The position numbers and the translations under genes were made by a program. Positions 8,789 to 17,512 of a stretch of 64,000 nucleotides of DNA are shown piece after piece. Every line of letters begins with the position of its first letter. The first letter of the stretch is position 1. The notes under the pieces were generated by a model that did no database searches, was not told the origin of the DNA, and saw only the letters and a list, made by a program, of their open reading frames with translations. The stretch is from an uncultured Dorea sp. (GTDB lineage Bacteria; Bacillota_A; Clostridia; Lachnospirales; Lachnospiraceae), in the NCBI GenBank assembly GCA_910578865.1, contig CAJTRM010000018.1, positions 1-64,000 on the forward strand, written 5' to 3'.

Positions 8789-8992
8789 ATGTCAAAAGTT
8801 ATAATCAAGGCAGAGAGTTGTAAAAGCTGCCGGTACTGTATTGAATTTTGCCCGAAAAATGTTTTGGATACAGGAACAGAAGTAAATAAGAAAGGATATC
8901 CTTTTGTTTATGTAAAGAATCCGGACGACTGTATCGGATGCGGGGTCTGCGGACTGATGTGTCCGGACGCGGCCATCGAAGTGTACCGGTAG
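8789..8992 (+). CDS. korD: 2-oxoacid:ferredoxin oxidoreductase delta subunit (2x[4Fe-4S] ferredoxin)
   Basis: 67 residues from the ATG at 8789, preceded by GAAGGAG. Two clusters are visible: 'CKSCRYCIEFCPKNV' and 'CIGCGVCGLMCPDAA', each CxxCxxCxxxCP. It hands electrons from the TPP-bearing subunit to external ferredoxin. A longer frame opens upstream at 8714 but would overlap the preceding gene and lacks a ribosome site. First gene of the korDABC set, the common order in Clostridia. Confidence 0.93.
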   Translation: MSKVIIKAESCKSCRYCIEFCPKNVLDTGTEVNKKGYPFVYVKNPDDCIGCGVCGLMCPDAAIEVYR

Positions 8993-8996
8993 AGAC

Positions 8997-9020
8997 GGTA
9001 CGCGCCGCTTCAGGCGTACC
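8997..9020 (+). other. Hairpin between korD and korA
   Basis: GGTACGC at 8997-9003 pairs perfectly with GCGTACC at 9014-9020 around a 10-base loop. No T run follows, so it is probably an RNA-processing or stability element inside the operon, not a terminator. Confidence 0.45.
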
Positions 9021-9056
9021 GGAGTGTGAGAGATCAAAAAGAAAGGATTTTCAGAT

Positions 9057-10124
9057 ATGGCAAAGAAATTTATGAAAGGGTGTGAAGCCATTGCGGAGGC
9101 GGCAGTCCGCTCCGGATGCCGCTTTTTTGCAGGGTATCCGATCACACCGCAGAATGAGATACCTGAATATTTTGCAAGGAGGATGCCGGAGGTAGGAGGA
9201 AGCTTTGTTCAGGGTGAGAGTGAGATTGCCTCGATCAATATGGTTTACGGGGCGGCACAGACAGGAGTGCGCTCCATGACGTCCTCCTCAAGCTGTGGAA
9301 TCAGTCTGAAAAGTGAAGGCGTTTCTTTCTGTGCATCAGCCAGGATTCCGATCGTATACTGCAATGTGGCGAGAGGAGGCCCGGGGATCGGAGCGATCCA
9401 GCCGGCCCAGCAGGATTATATGCAGGCCACAAAAGCCAGCGGAAACGGCGGTTTTCGTATGATCGTACTGGCCCCGGCAACGGTGCAGGAGGCTGTAGAT
9501 ATGACATATCAGGCATTTGACCTGGCCCAGAGAGACCGTAATCCGGTGCTGATCCTTGCAGACGGTGTTCTCGGAACGATCATGGAGCCGGTAGAGCTGC
9601 CCCTCATGCGCCCGGAGGAGGAACTTAAGAAGCTGAGAGAAGAGACAAAGGACTGGGCGCTCAAAGGACATAAAGCGGCCGAAAAGAAGCTGATCCTTCC
9701 GGGAGGCTGGCAGGGGCAGGAAGACCGCTGCAAGGCCAATGCCGCTATGTATGAGACCTGGGAGAAGGATATACAGGTGGAGGAATTCCTGACAGAGGAC
9801 GCGGAGGTGGTGATAGCCGCGTACGGTGTTTCCGCCCGTGTGGCAAAGTCTGCCATCCGTCTGCTTCGGGAGGAAGGATACCTGGTGGGCATGATCCGGC
9901 CTAAGACAGTGTCCCCGTTCCCTTATCAGAATTTTGAACAGTTAGACTATGATCGCGTGAGAGCCATTCTGGATGTGGAGATGTCTATCCCCGCTCAGCT
10001 TGTCTATGATGTGGAGCTCGGTGTAAAGGGGCGGTGCAGGGTGCATACCTGCCTGCGGTCCGGAGGCGAGATCATGGGAAGAGAATACATAGTAAACGCC
10101 GTAAAAGAGATTTATAACGTGTGA
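9057..10124 (+). CDS. korA: 2-oxoacid:ferredoxin oxidoreductase alpha subunit (KorA/VorB-like)
   Basis: 355 residues. The N-terminal pyrimidine-binding domain contains 'FFAGYPITPQNEI', 'ESEIASINMVYGAA' and 'SSSCGISLKSEGVSF'. Domain II ('AEVVIAAYGVSARVAKSAI') follows near residue 245. The set converts a 2-oxoacid plus CoA to acyl-CoA, CO2 and reduced ferredoxin. Closest by feel to the branched-chain VorB group; substrate choice (2-oxoisovalerate, 2-oxobutyrate, 2-oxoglutarate) cannot be read. The downstream butyrate kinase and phosphotransbutyrylase favour a C3-C5 acyl product. Confidence 0.9.
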   Translation: MAKKFMKGCEAIAEAAVRSGCRFFAGYPITPQNEIPEYFARRMPEVGGSFVQGESEIASINMVYGAAQTGVRSMTSSSSCGISLKSEGVSFCASARIPIVYCNVARGGPGIGAIQPAQQDYMQATKASGNGGFRMIVLAPATVQEAVDMTYQAFDLAQRDRNPVLILADGVLGTIMEPVELPLMRPEEELKKLREETKDWALKGHKAAEKKLILPGGWQGQEDRCKANAAMYETWEKDIQVEEFLTEDAEVVIAAYGVSARVAKSAIRLLREEGYLVGMIRPKTVSPFPYQNFEQLDYDRVRAILDVEMSIPAQLVYDVELGVKGRCRVHTCLRSGGEIMGREYIVNAVKEIYNV

Positions 10125-10141
10125 CAGGAGGACAAAAAATA

Positions 10142-10882
10142 ATGAAAAAAATATATACCCGTACAGCCGGCATAGAGGCGGATATGGTTTCGGGATTTTG
10201 CCCTGGCTGTATGCATGGTTTGATTTTTAAATTGATCGGGGAGGTGCTGGAGGAGATGAACCTTCTGGAGGAGACCATCTCTGTCCAGGGAGTGGGATGC
10301 TGCGGCCTGGCAATGGAGTATGTGACGTATGACAATACGACCGCGCCCCACGGCAGAGCGTGTGCTGTTGCCACCGGCATCAAGCGCACGAACCCGGATA
10401 AGCTGGTCTACACCTATCAGGGGGACGGGGATCTGGCATCCATCGGCCTGGCAGAATCCATGTCTGCGGCAAACCGCGGAGAAAATATATCTGTCATCTT
10501 TGTAAATAACGGGATTTACGGTATGACAGGAGGACAGATGGCGCCTACTACACTGGTGGGGATGAAGGCCACTACCGCACCGGAGGGAAGAAATCCGGCC
10601 GTCCATGGTTATCCCATGCATATGTGTGAGATCATGGATCAGCTGACGGCGCCGGTCTATCTGGAGAGGACAAGCTGCAACACGCCGGCCAATACAAGAA
10701 GAACCAAAGCGGCCATCAAAAAGGCATTCCAAAACCAGATGGACGAAAAAGGATTTTCCATGGTGGAGATTGTGACAAGCTGTCCCACCAACTGGGGGCT
10801 TAACCCGATGGAATCGATAGAATTTCTGAATGAAAAAATGCTGAAGGAATTTCCTTTGGGTGTGATTCGCGATCGTTCTTAA
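10142..10882 (+). CDS. korB: 2-oxoacid:ferredoxin oxidoreductase beta subunit (TPP-binding)
   Basis: About 246 residues. TPP/Mg site 'GDGDLASIGLAES' followed by 'NNGIYGMTGGQMAPTT', diagnostic of the beta subunit, and an N-terminal 'CPGCMHG' plus 'GVGCCG' cluster region. The start is set by AGGAGG at 10126-10131, ten bases before the ATG at 10142; a GTG at 10121 that overlaps the korA stop would add seven residues. It forms the catalytic core with KorA. Confidence 0.92.
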   Translation: MKKIYTRTAGIEADMVSGFCPGCMHGLIFKLIGEVLEEMNLLEETISVQGVGCCGLAMEYVTYDNTTAPHGRACAVATGIKRTNPDKLVYTYQGDGDLASIGLAESMSAANRGENISVIFVNNGIYGMTGGQMAPTTLVGMKATTAPEGRNPAVHGYPMHMCEIMDQLTAPVYLERTSCNTPANTRRTKAAIKKAFQNQMDEKGFSMVEIVTSCPTNWGLNPMESIEFLNEKMLKEFPLGVIRDRS

Positions 10883-10895
10883 AGGAGGAGTATGT

Positions 10896-11462
10896 ATGGA
10901 AAGAAATTTGATGGCAGCCGGTTTTGGCGGCCAGGGTGTGATGATGATGGGAAAGCTTCTGGCATACAGTACCTTTTCTGCTACGGATAAGAATGTAACG
11001 TTCTTTCCTTCCTATGGGGCAGAACAGCGGGGAGGAACGGCCAACTGCTATGTCGTGATCTCGGACGATGAGGTGGGAGCTCCTCTTGGAGATGTCATGG
11101 ACGATCTGATCGTTATGAATGAGGCTTCCCTTAACAAGTTCCTTTATAAAGTGAAACCGGGAGGCCTTCTGTTTATCAACAGCTCAATCGTAAAAAAGCC
11201 CATAGAGAGGGATGATATTACAGTCATAGCCGCTCCGGTCACGGAGCTTTCTATGGAACTTGGAAATGCGAAGGTTCTGAATGTGATTATGCTGGGGGTG
11301 TACGTAGGATATACAGGAGTGCTTCCGGAAGAGGTGGTTTATGAAACCGTGAAGGGGCAGCTTGCAAAAAAACCGAAGCTGATCCCTCTGAATGAGAAAG
11401 CCTTCCGGATTGGCACAGAGATTGGGCGAAAGGCATTGGAAGACAGGAAAGGACGGGTGTAG
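10896..11462 (+). CDS. korC: 2-oxoacid:ferredoxin oxidoreductase gamma subunit
   Basis: 188 residues. 'AAGFGGQGVMMMGKLLA' opens the gamma domain, followed by 'SYGAEQRGGTANCYVVIS', both standard for the family, and a C-terminal region ending in a basic helix. It completes the four-subunit complex D-A-B-C. The gap to korB is 13 bases with AAAGGAGG, and only 3 bases separate it from the transketolase gene, so these are one transcript. Confidence 0.92.
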   Translation: MERNLMAAGFGGQGVMMMGKLLAYSTFSATDKNVTFFPSYGAEQRGGTANCYVVISDDEVGAPLGDVMDDLIVMNEASLNKFLYKVKPGGLLFINSSIVKKPIERDDITVIAAPVTELSMELGNAKVLNVIMLGVYVGYTGVLPEEVVYETVKGQLAKKPKLIPLNEKAFRIGTEIGRKALEDRKGRV

Positions 11463-11465
11463 GCA

Positions 11466-12323
11466 ATGATTGATAAAACTCGCATTATAAAGTTAAAAAT
11501 AACAGCGGCCAAAAGCCGCAGGAATGTCCTCCGTATGGTAAAGGCAAGCGGACACGGCCACGTAGGAGGCGCTTTATCGGCCATTGATATTGTGACGGCC
11601 CTCTATTTTGACAAAATGAATATTGATCCGTCAGACCCCGGGAAGCCGGATCGTGACAGATTTCTGCTCTCGGCAGGACATAAGTGCCTGGCGCAGTATT
11701 CGGTTATGGCAGAGCGCGGATATATGGATTCCGGTGTTCTGGATACATATGGAAGTTTTAAGGCATGCATCCCGGGGCATCCGGATATGCATAAGCTGCC
11801 GGGCGTTGAGGCCAATACCGGCGCTCTCGGCCACGGAATATCCATCGCCGCAGGTATGGCTATGTCGGCAAAGCTTGACAAGGAAGAGTTCTGCGTCTAT
11901 GCAGTGACCGGAGACGGAGAACTGCCGGAAGGCTCTAACTGGGAGGCGGCCGCGGCGGCAGGGAAGTTCGGGCTTGACAATCTGGTGGTTTTTGTAGACA
12001 ACAACGGGCTGCAGATCAGCGGAAAAGTGACGGACGTTATGAATATGGAAGATATTCAGGAGAAGTTCCGTGCCTTTGGCTGGGCGGTGACCGAGATTGA
12101 CGGAAATGATATGGAGCAGATCGTGGAGGTACTGGATGGACTTCCGCTGGAAAAAGGGAAACCCAATATGATCCTGTGCCATACGGTGAAAGCAAAGGGG
12201 CTGTCCATCGGTGAGGGAAAGGCAGAGTACCATTTCTGGAATGCAGATCTTAAGGAACTTGCTGCTGCGGACAGAGAGCTTGAAGAGCAGATCGGGAAGT
12301 TGAAAAAGGAGTTGGAGGCTTAA
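11466..12323 (+). CDS. Transketolase, N-terminal (TPP-binding) subunit
   Basis: 285 residues, the Pyr-diphosphate half of a split transketolase. Visible are 'SGHGHVGGALSAIDI', 'LPGVEANTGALGHG' and the TPP motif 'GDGELPEGSNWEA' ending at 'NN'. It must pair with the following 310-residue protein. Split transketolases are common in Clostridia. Substrates could be ordinary pentose-phosphate sugars or special ones (the sulfo-TK system also uses a split enzyme), but no sulfosugar genes are nearby. Its position between the 2-oxoacid oxidoreductase and Ptb-Buk is unusual. Confidence 0.93.
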   Translation: MIDKTRIIKLKITAAKSRRNVLRMVKASGHGHVGGALSAIDIVTALYFDKMNIDPSDPGKPDRDRFLLSAGHKCLAQYSVMAERGYMDSGVLDTYGSFKACIPGHPDMHKLPGVEANTGALGHGISIAAGMAMSAKLDKEEFCVYAVTGDGELPEGSNWEAAAAAGKFGLDNLVVFVDNNGLQISGKVTDVMNMEDIQEKFRAFGWAVTEIDGNDMEQIVEVLDGLPLEKGKPNMILCHTVKAKGLSIGEGKAEYHFWNADLKELAAADRELEEQIGKLKKELEA

Positions 12324-12326
12324 ACT

Positions 12327-13259
12327 ATGACAGGTGAATTCATTGACCCAAGAAAGGAATTTGGGAAAGCAGTTACGGAACTGGCAAAGGATCATGAGGA
12401 CATTGTAGTATTTTCGGCAGACAGCGGAAAGAGCTCCGGATTCGGGGATTTCATTGCAAAATATCCGGAGCGCTACTATGAATGCGGAATTATGGAACAA
12501 GGTGTCGTAGGGCTGGCGGCAGGTATGGCTACAGCAGGAAAAATCCCTGTATTTTGTGCCATTGCCCCTTTCGTAACCTGCCGCCCCTATGAAATGGTAC
12601 GCAATGACATGGGATATATGAGACAGAATGTGAAGATTGTGGGAAGGAACTGCGGTTTTACTTATTCAGACCTTGGAGCGACCCATCAGAGCCTGGATGA
12701 TTTCGGGCTTATGCGCCTTATTCCGGGAATGGTAGTGCTTGCGCCCCAGGATCCTTCCGAGATCCGCCAGGGCGTGAAAGCGATGATCGAGCATGAAGGA
12801 CCGGTTTATATGCGGATCGGCAATCCGAAGATCCCGGTGCTGTTTGAGGAGAAACCGTTTGAGATCGGCAAGGGAAATCTTCTGAGAGAAGGAAAGGATC
12901 TGACGATGGTCACCACCGGATCTGTAACCGGCGCGGCCATAGAGGCGGCAGAGGTTCTGGCACAGGAAGGGATTTCTGTGGAGCTCATCGGTATGCCGAC
13001 GGTATGCCCGGTGGACGAGGAACTTGTAAAGGCATCCGCCGCGAAGACGAAAAAGGTGCTGACCGTAGAGGAGCATTATCTGGACGGCGGCCTTGGCACG
13101 ATCATTACGGAGGTGCTCAGCGGGATGCGGGATGTCTCTGTCAGACGGCACGGCGTACCAAAGCTGTATGCGGCTACAGGAAGCTATGAACAGCTGCTTG
13201 ACTACTATAAGCTGGATGCAAAAGGAATTGCCGGAATCGCGCGGGAGGTGTCGGTATGA
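12327..13259 (+). CDS. Transketolase, C-terminal subunit
   Basis: 310 residues containing the pyrimidine-binding domain ('YECGIMEQGVVGLAAGMATAG' with the catalytic Glu; 'CGFTYSDLGATHQSLDD') and the C-terminal domain ('TKKVLTVEEHYLDGGLGTII'). It completes the active site with the upstream subunit: the Glu activates TPP and the His in 'GATHQS' contacts substrate. Three-base gap to the partner and a 4-base overlap with butyrate kinase show tight coupling. Confidence 0.93.
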   Translation: MTGEFIDPRKEFGKAVTELAKDHEDIVVFSADSGKSSGFGDFIAKYPERYYECGIMEQGVVGLAAGMATAGKIPVFCAIAPFVTCRPYEMVRNDMGYMRQNVKIVGRNCGFTYSDLGATHQSLDDFGLMRLIPGMVVLAPQDPSEIRQGVKAMIEHEGPVYMRIGNPKIPVLFEEKPFEIGKGNLLREGKDLTMVTTGSVTGAAIEAAEVLAQEGISVELIGMPTVCPVDEELVKASAAKTKKVLTVEEHYLDGGLGTIITEVLSGMRDVSVRRHGVPKLYAATGSYEQLLDYYKLDAKGIAGIAREVSV

Positions 13260-14323
13260 AGATACTGATCATCAATCCCGGGTCTACATCTACGAAAATA
13301 TCTGTGTTTGATGAGACAAAAGAATTATTCGGGAAATCGGTCGTCCATGATTCCGGAATCCTCAAACAATATACCCGAACCATCGATCAGTTAGAATATC
13401 GGAAGGATCTGATCCTGGCTGCGTTAAAGGAAGCCGGGTTCGAGATGGCGGATTTTGATGCCATCGGAAGCCGCGGAGGTCTGGTAAGGCATATTCCGTC
13501 CGGCACTTACCGGATCAACGAACAGGTGATTGAAGACCTGAAGAATTGTGTGAACGGTGAACATGCCAGCAATTTAGGCCCGATCCTGGCAAAGGAACTG
13601 GGAGATCCGGCAGGTATTCCTGCTTATTTTACAGATCCGGTGGTAGTTGATGAGATGCAGGAGGTGGCAAGGTATTCCGGTTTCTGCGGCATGGAGCGGG
13701 AGAGTTTCTTCCATGCGCTGAACCACAAAAGCGTGGGAAGAAAAGCGGCAGCCAGGCTTGGCAGAGCCTACGAAGAGTTGAATCTGATTATCATCCACCT
13801 GGGGGGCGGTGTGTCTGTTGCTGCACATGAGAAGGGAAAGGCCATTGATGTATTTAATACCAGGGAAGAAGGGGCCATGTGTATGGACCGCGGCGGCAGT
13901 GTGCCGACCTCCCAGGTCATTGAATATTGCTTTTCAGGTGTCAGCAAGGCAGATGCAAAGAGAATCCTCTGCCGGGAATCCGGTATTTATTCTTACCTGA
14001 AGACCAGGGAATTCCGGGAGGTGCAGGAGAAGGCGTTTTCCGGGGATGAGAAGGCAATGCTGGTGTTCCGCCTGTTTGCCTATCAGATTGCCAAGGATAT
14101 CGGGGCTATGGGGGCTGTCCTTAAGTTTGATGTGGACGGGATCATCCTGACCGGAGGGATTGCCTATTCCGAAGAATTGTGTGCAGAAATCACACAATAT
14201 GTGGAGAAGATGGCGCCGGTCATCCGTATCCCGGGAGAAGAAGAGATGAGCGCCCTTGCAGAAGGAGTATTCCGGGTACTGCACGGGGAGGAAGCGAAGG
14301 TGTACCGGACAGGCAGCGTATAA
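13256..14323 (+). CDS. buk: Butyrate kinase
   Basis: A 355-residue ASKHA-fold acid kinase, normal length. 'ILIINPGSTSTKISVF' (phosphate 1), 'IIIHLGGGVSVAAHEKG', 'DRGGSVPTSQ' and 'DGIILTGGIAYSEEL' match butyrate/branched-chain acid kinases and not acetate kinase. It makes ATP from acyl-phosphate supplied by the next gene. With KorDABC it forms a complete route 2-oxoacid to acyl-CoA to acyl-P to acid plus ATP. Confidence 0.94.
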   Translation: MKILIINPGSTSTKISVFDETKELFGKSVVHDSGILKQYTRTIDQLEYRKDLILAALKEAGFEMADFDAIGSRGGLVRHIPSGTYRINEQVIEDLKNCVNGEHASNLGPILAKELGDPAGIPAYFTDPVVVDEMQEVARYSGFCGMERESFFHALNHKSVGRKAAARLGRAYEELNLIIIHLGGGVSVAAHEKGKAIDVFNTREEGAMCMDRGGSVPTSQVIEYCFSGVSKADAKRILCRESGIYSYLKTREFREVQEKAFSGDEKAMLVFRLFAYQIAKDIGAMGAVLKFDVDGIILTGGIAYSEELCAEITQYVEKMAPVIRIPGEEEMSALAEGVFRVLHGEEAKVYRTGSV

Positions 14324-14381
14324 GATACTGGCCGGTGACTGATGAATGTATCAGTACCGCCGGATAACAGGAGGTGGAACT

Positions 14382-15281
14382 ATGATTTCGCATCTTACAG
14401 ACTTGACCGAGATGGCGAAAAGAAGAGAAAAGAAGACAATCGTTGTTGCGGCGGCTCATGATAAGGATGTGCTGCGCGCCGTAACAGATGCTTACAGACA
14501 GGGCATTTCTGATGCTGTTTTAGTGGGGGATGCCGGGAAGATTACAAAGATTCTGACAGAACTTGGATGCGATCCCGGAGATTATACCGTTATCCACAGC
14601 ACAACAGATACAGAATGTGCCAGAAGAGCAGTCCGCGAGGTTCGCGAAGGGCGTGCACATTTCCTGATGAAGGGGATGTTAGGGACGGCAGACCTGATGC
14701 GGGAGGTTGTGGACCGGGATACCGGCATCCGGGGAGATGGGCTGATCTCTCATGTAATGTTTTTTGAACAGGAAAATTATCCGAAACTCCTATGTCTGAC
14801 AGACGGCGGGATGATTACCTTCCCGACGTTGGAGCAGAAAGTAGGGATCCTTAAAAATGCGGCCCGGACTATGAAACGGCTGGGCTATGACCGGATCCAG
14901 GCTGCCTGCGTCTGTGGCGCCGAAAGTGTGAATCCCAAAATTACGGCCACCACAGACGCGGCAAAGCTTTCTGAGATGAAGGAAGAATGGGAGTCTTGTA
15001 ATATGAATGTGTTCGGGCCTGTGGGGCTTGATATGGCGATTTCCAAGAATTCCTGCGCCCATAAAAAGTATGAGGCGGAGGGCGCCGGAGAGGCAGATAT
15101 CCTGCTGGTTCCCACTTATGAGGTGGGAAACGGCATCGGAAAGGCCATGCTTTATTTTGGAAACGCTAAAAATGCCGGGATCATTGTGGGGGCCAAAGCA
15201 CCGATCATCCTGGTATCCCGTTCGGATGCGGCAGAGAGCAAGCTTGCCAGCATTGCACTTGCCAGCATTGCGGCGGAGTAA
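14382..15281 (+). CDS. ptb: Phosphate butyryltransferase
   Basis: 299 residues, PTA/PTB family (PF01515). 'HFLMKGMLGTADLMREV', 'TDGGMITFPTLEQKVGIL' and 'SRSDAAESKLASIALAS' are the standard segments. Swaps CoA for phosphate on short acyl-CoA. Start at 14382 follows AGGAGGT; an upstream in-frame ATG at 14346 lacks a site. The order buk-ptb is reversed from the common ptb-buk of butyrate producers, which suggests a module dedicated to this operon. Confidence 0.93.
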   Translation: MISHLTDLTEMAKRREKKTIVVAAAHDKDVLRAVTDAYRQGISDAVLVGDAGKITKILTELGCDPGDYTVIHSTTDTECARRAVREVREGRAHFLMKGMLGTADLMREVVDRDTGIRGDGLISHVMFFEQENYPKLLCLTDGGMITFPTLEQKVGILKNAARTMKRLGYDRIQAACVCGAESVNPKITATTDAAKLSEMKEEWESCNMNVFGPVGLDMAISKNSCAHKKYEAEGAGEADILLVPTYEVGNGIGKAMLYFGNAKNAGIIVGAKAPIILVSRSDAAESKLASIALASIAAE

Positions 15282-15316
15282 CCGGAAGACCATGAGTTTT
15301 AATAGTGGAGGAGACC

Positions 15317-16114
15317 ATGAAAATTGTACGTTTTCGCTGTGGGCAGGAAGAAAAATACGGTGTATTGGAAGGCGGAGAAGTCAAAGGACTGAAAGGTTCC
15401 CCGTTTTCTGCCGGAAGAAGCCGGGAAGACGGGTATGATCCGGACGGCAGCAGGTACAGGCTGAAAGAGGTAAAACTCCTGACCCCATGCAAACCGACCA
15501 AATACCTCGGCGTGGGCCTTAATTTTGCCGGGGCAGCAAAGGCCATGGGTCGTCCGGTTCCGGAATATCCCATCACATTTATGAAACCTACAGGCGCCTG
15601 TATTGCAGCAGGAGAGGCCATAGAGATCCCTGTTTTTGACGGGTATGACTGTCTGTACGAGGGAGAGATGGCGGTGGTGATCGGAAAAACTGCAAGGCAT
15701 GTATCCAGGGAGGAAGCACTGTCCTGTGTATTCGGATATACCTGCTCCAATGATATTACAGACCGGTCCCAGTTCGGTGTAGACGACCTGCGGCTGAAGG
15801 CGGCCGATACCTTCGGCCCCATCGGCCCGTGTATTGAGACAGAGCTTGACCCCTTTGATACACGGATCAGGAGCTGGGTAAACGGCCAACTGCGCCAGGA
15901 CGGCAATACAAAGGAGATGATTTTTTCAGTACCGTACATGATCTCCTTTTTCTCGGATTATATGACCCTTTACCCGGGCGACATTATTTCTATGGGTACG
16001 CCGTACGGGGCAGGGCAGATTCATCCGGGGGACGTACTTCGCATAGAAGTAGAGGGAATTGGCATCTTAGAAAATTACGTAATAGAAAGACGAGGAAATA
16101 AAAATGGTTATTAA
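15317..16114 (+). CDS. Fumarylacetoacetate hydrolase (FAH) family protein
   Basis: 265 residues from the ATG at 15317 (GGAGGAG just upstream). A short N-terminal domain is followed by the FAH fold with 'YLGVGLNFAGAAKAMG', metal ligands in 'DCLYEGEMAVVIGK', 'YTCSNDITDRSQFG' and 'ADTFGPIGPC', then 'GDIISMGTPYGAG'. Members hydrolyse acylpyruvates or 2,4-diketo sugar acids, or isomerise or dehydrate 3-deoxy-2-oxo acids. Cleaving a diketo acid to pyruvate or another 2-oxoacid would feed KorDABC; that link is inference. It overlaps the next gene by 11 bases. Confidence 0.88.
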   Translation: MKIVRFRCGQEEKYGVLEGGEVKGLKGSPFSAGRSREDGYDPDGSRYRLKEVKLLTPCKPTKYLGVGLNFAGAAKAMGRPVPEYPITFMKPTGACIAAGEAIEIPVFDGYDCLYEGEMAVVIGKTARHVSREEALSCVFGYTCSNDITDRSQFGVDDLRLKAADTFGPIGPCIETELDPFDTRIRSWVNGQLRQDGNTKEMIFSVPYMISFFSDYMTLYPGDIISMGTPYGAGQIHPGDVLRIEVEGIGILENYVIERRGNKNGY

Positions 16115-17408
16115 ATCATCAATTCGGAATCTGGGATTTACTCCCGTCAGTGGAGAAGAGAACTATGTAGAGCGGATCCTTGATCTGCCGCTTGAGGGCA
16201 GGGAGTTTAAGGAACTTGCGAAAGCGGCAGATTACATAGGGGTGACCCGGGAGTTCAGGAAAGTTATTGATTATTTCAAAGTTCCGGCAGGAGAGACGCC
16301 GGCCGGCTTTGAAGTGGAACTGGAGCTGAGTGCGGACCGTGTGCTCAGGGCAAATTTAAAGCGGAATATTTCTTATGATAAAAACGGGAGAAAGAGGCCG
16401 ACGAATCTGCTCTTTTCCGCGGACAGCGCTAACCCTTACGAGGTGGCTCCGGTGTCCGGCATGTTGGCAAACCTGACCTGCAATCCGGGGATTATTTATG
16501 ATCTGTTTATTAACAATCCGAAAGCAAATGTAGGAAATAAATTCAAGACCCGGGACGAGGTCATGGAGGAGATCGGAAGGATCTTAGGCCCGGGATGTGA
16601 TATCAGTGTGGAACTGAATGACCCGTTTAAGAAGAGTGACGCAGAGATCCTGGAGGAAGCCGCAAAATTCAAAGAGATGCTTTCTGAATACAGAGTGGTC
16701 ATCAAGGTTCCCCATACTGGCCCAGTCAGCCGAAGAAATGTGGAGGAGCTGCTTACCGGGGAGAGACGGCTCTCCAGAAGATACGATGACGTGGCGACAG
16801 AGGATGCCTTTCGCGGGCACAATCTGGCTCTCATGCTCCATGAGCATGGATACCGGGTGAATTTTACCCTGATGTTTGAGCCCGCCCAGACTGCGTTGGC
16901 GCTGCAGGCGCGTCCGTATTTTATCAACAGTTTCATCCGTCACCGTCTGATGCAGTCTCAGGAAATTAAGAAGTATCTTGGAATCTATCAGATGACCGGG
17001 GAGAAGAAGTATCTGGAGGAGCTGCGGGCATATATGATCGGAAAGGATTACTTTGCAGCCGGAGAGGACGAAGTAGATCTGTTTTCTGTGAAGGAGAAGG
17101 CGGAGATCCTGCTGGATCAGAGAAATCTCCATAATCCGGAGGGGGCAGACGGGCTGGACGGCATCCGGCAGAATTTAAGACTTCTGCGCCAGACGAATAT
17201 GGAGGATACCAGACTGATTATCTGCAGCATGGAAGGGGCATATAATTATTATGACATTGACAAGCTTCTTTCTTCCGACGAGTACAGTGATATGGCAGGA
17301 CGGGTTGTGCTGACAGCCGAGCCCAATTATCTGGCAAGATTCTCAAGCGCAAATCAGGTCGTGTCCTATCAGAGGCGGTTTATGAACGCGGCAAATGGTG
17401 AAAAGTAA
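16104..17408 (+). CDS. Large transaldolase-like protein (class I aldolase fold)
   Basis: 434 residues, longer than classical transaldolase (about 315) or fructose-6-P aldolase (about 220). Family landmarks survive in order: 'LFSADSANPYEVAPVSGM', 'ANLTCNPGI' (TTNPS-like), 'CDISVELND', Schiff-base candidate Lys201 in 'VVIKVPHTGPVS' and 'VNFTLMFEPAQTALALQARP'. The N-terminal 95 residues and the C-terminal 120 are extra. FSA-type relatives use free dihydroxyacetone, which fits DhaKL in the same operon. It is the last structural gene before the regulator. Reaction unproven. Confidence 0.8.
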   Translation: MVIKSSIRNLGFTPVSGEENYVERILDLPLEGREFKELAKAADYIGVTREFRKVIDYFKVPAGETPAGFEVELELSADRVLRANLKRNISYDKNGRKRPTNLLFSADSANPYEVAPVSGMLANLTCNPGIIYDLFINNPKANVGNKFKTRDEVMEEIGRILGPGCDISVELNDPFKKSDAEILEEAAKFKEMLSEYRVVIKVPHTGPVSRRNVEELLTGERRLSRRYDDVATEDAFRGHNLALMLHEHGYRVNFTLMFEPAQTALALQARPYFINSFIRHRLMQSQEIKKYLGIYQMTGEKKYLEELRAYMIGKDYFAAGEDEVDLFSVKEKAEILLDQRNLHNPEGADGLDGIRQNLRLLRQTNMEDTRLIICSMEGAYNYYDIDKLLSSDEYSDMAGRVVLTAEPNYLARFSSANQVVSYQRRFMNAANGEK

Positions 17409-17436
17409 AGGATATCGGTTGTTTGTTGTGAAATGC

Positions 17437-17490
17437 TTGAAAAAACCGACTGATTATAGTATCATTTTTATATGATAGAAAAACTATAAT
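17437..17490 (+). promoter_or_regulatory. gntR promoter with nested palindromic operator
   Basis: TTGAAA at 17437-17442, a 17-base spacer and TATCAT at 17460-17465 form a promoter. A nested palindrome overlaps it: ATTATAGT 17453-17460 mirrors ACTATAAT 17483-17490, and inside it TATCAT 17460-17465 mirrors ATGATA 17472-17477. The location over the -10 suggests autorepression by the GntR protein. Confidence 0.6.
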
Positions 17491-17512
17491 ACCTATCAGA
17501 ATGAGAGTAAAA

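Noticed and set aside
11466..17408. Sulfoquinovose (sulfo-TK or sulfo-TAL) pathway
   Set aside because: Split transketolase and transaldolase fit superficially, but no sulfosugar isomerase, sulfolactaldehyde reductase or sulfonate exporter is nearby.
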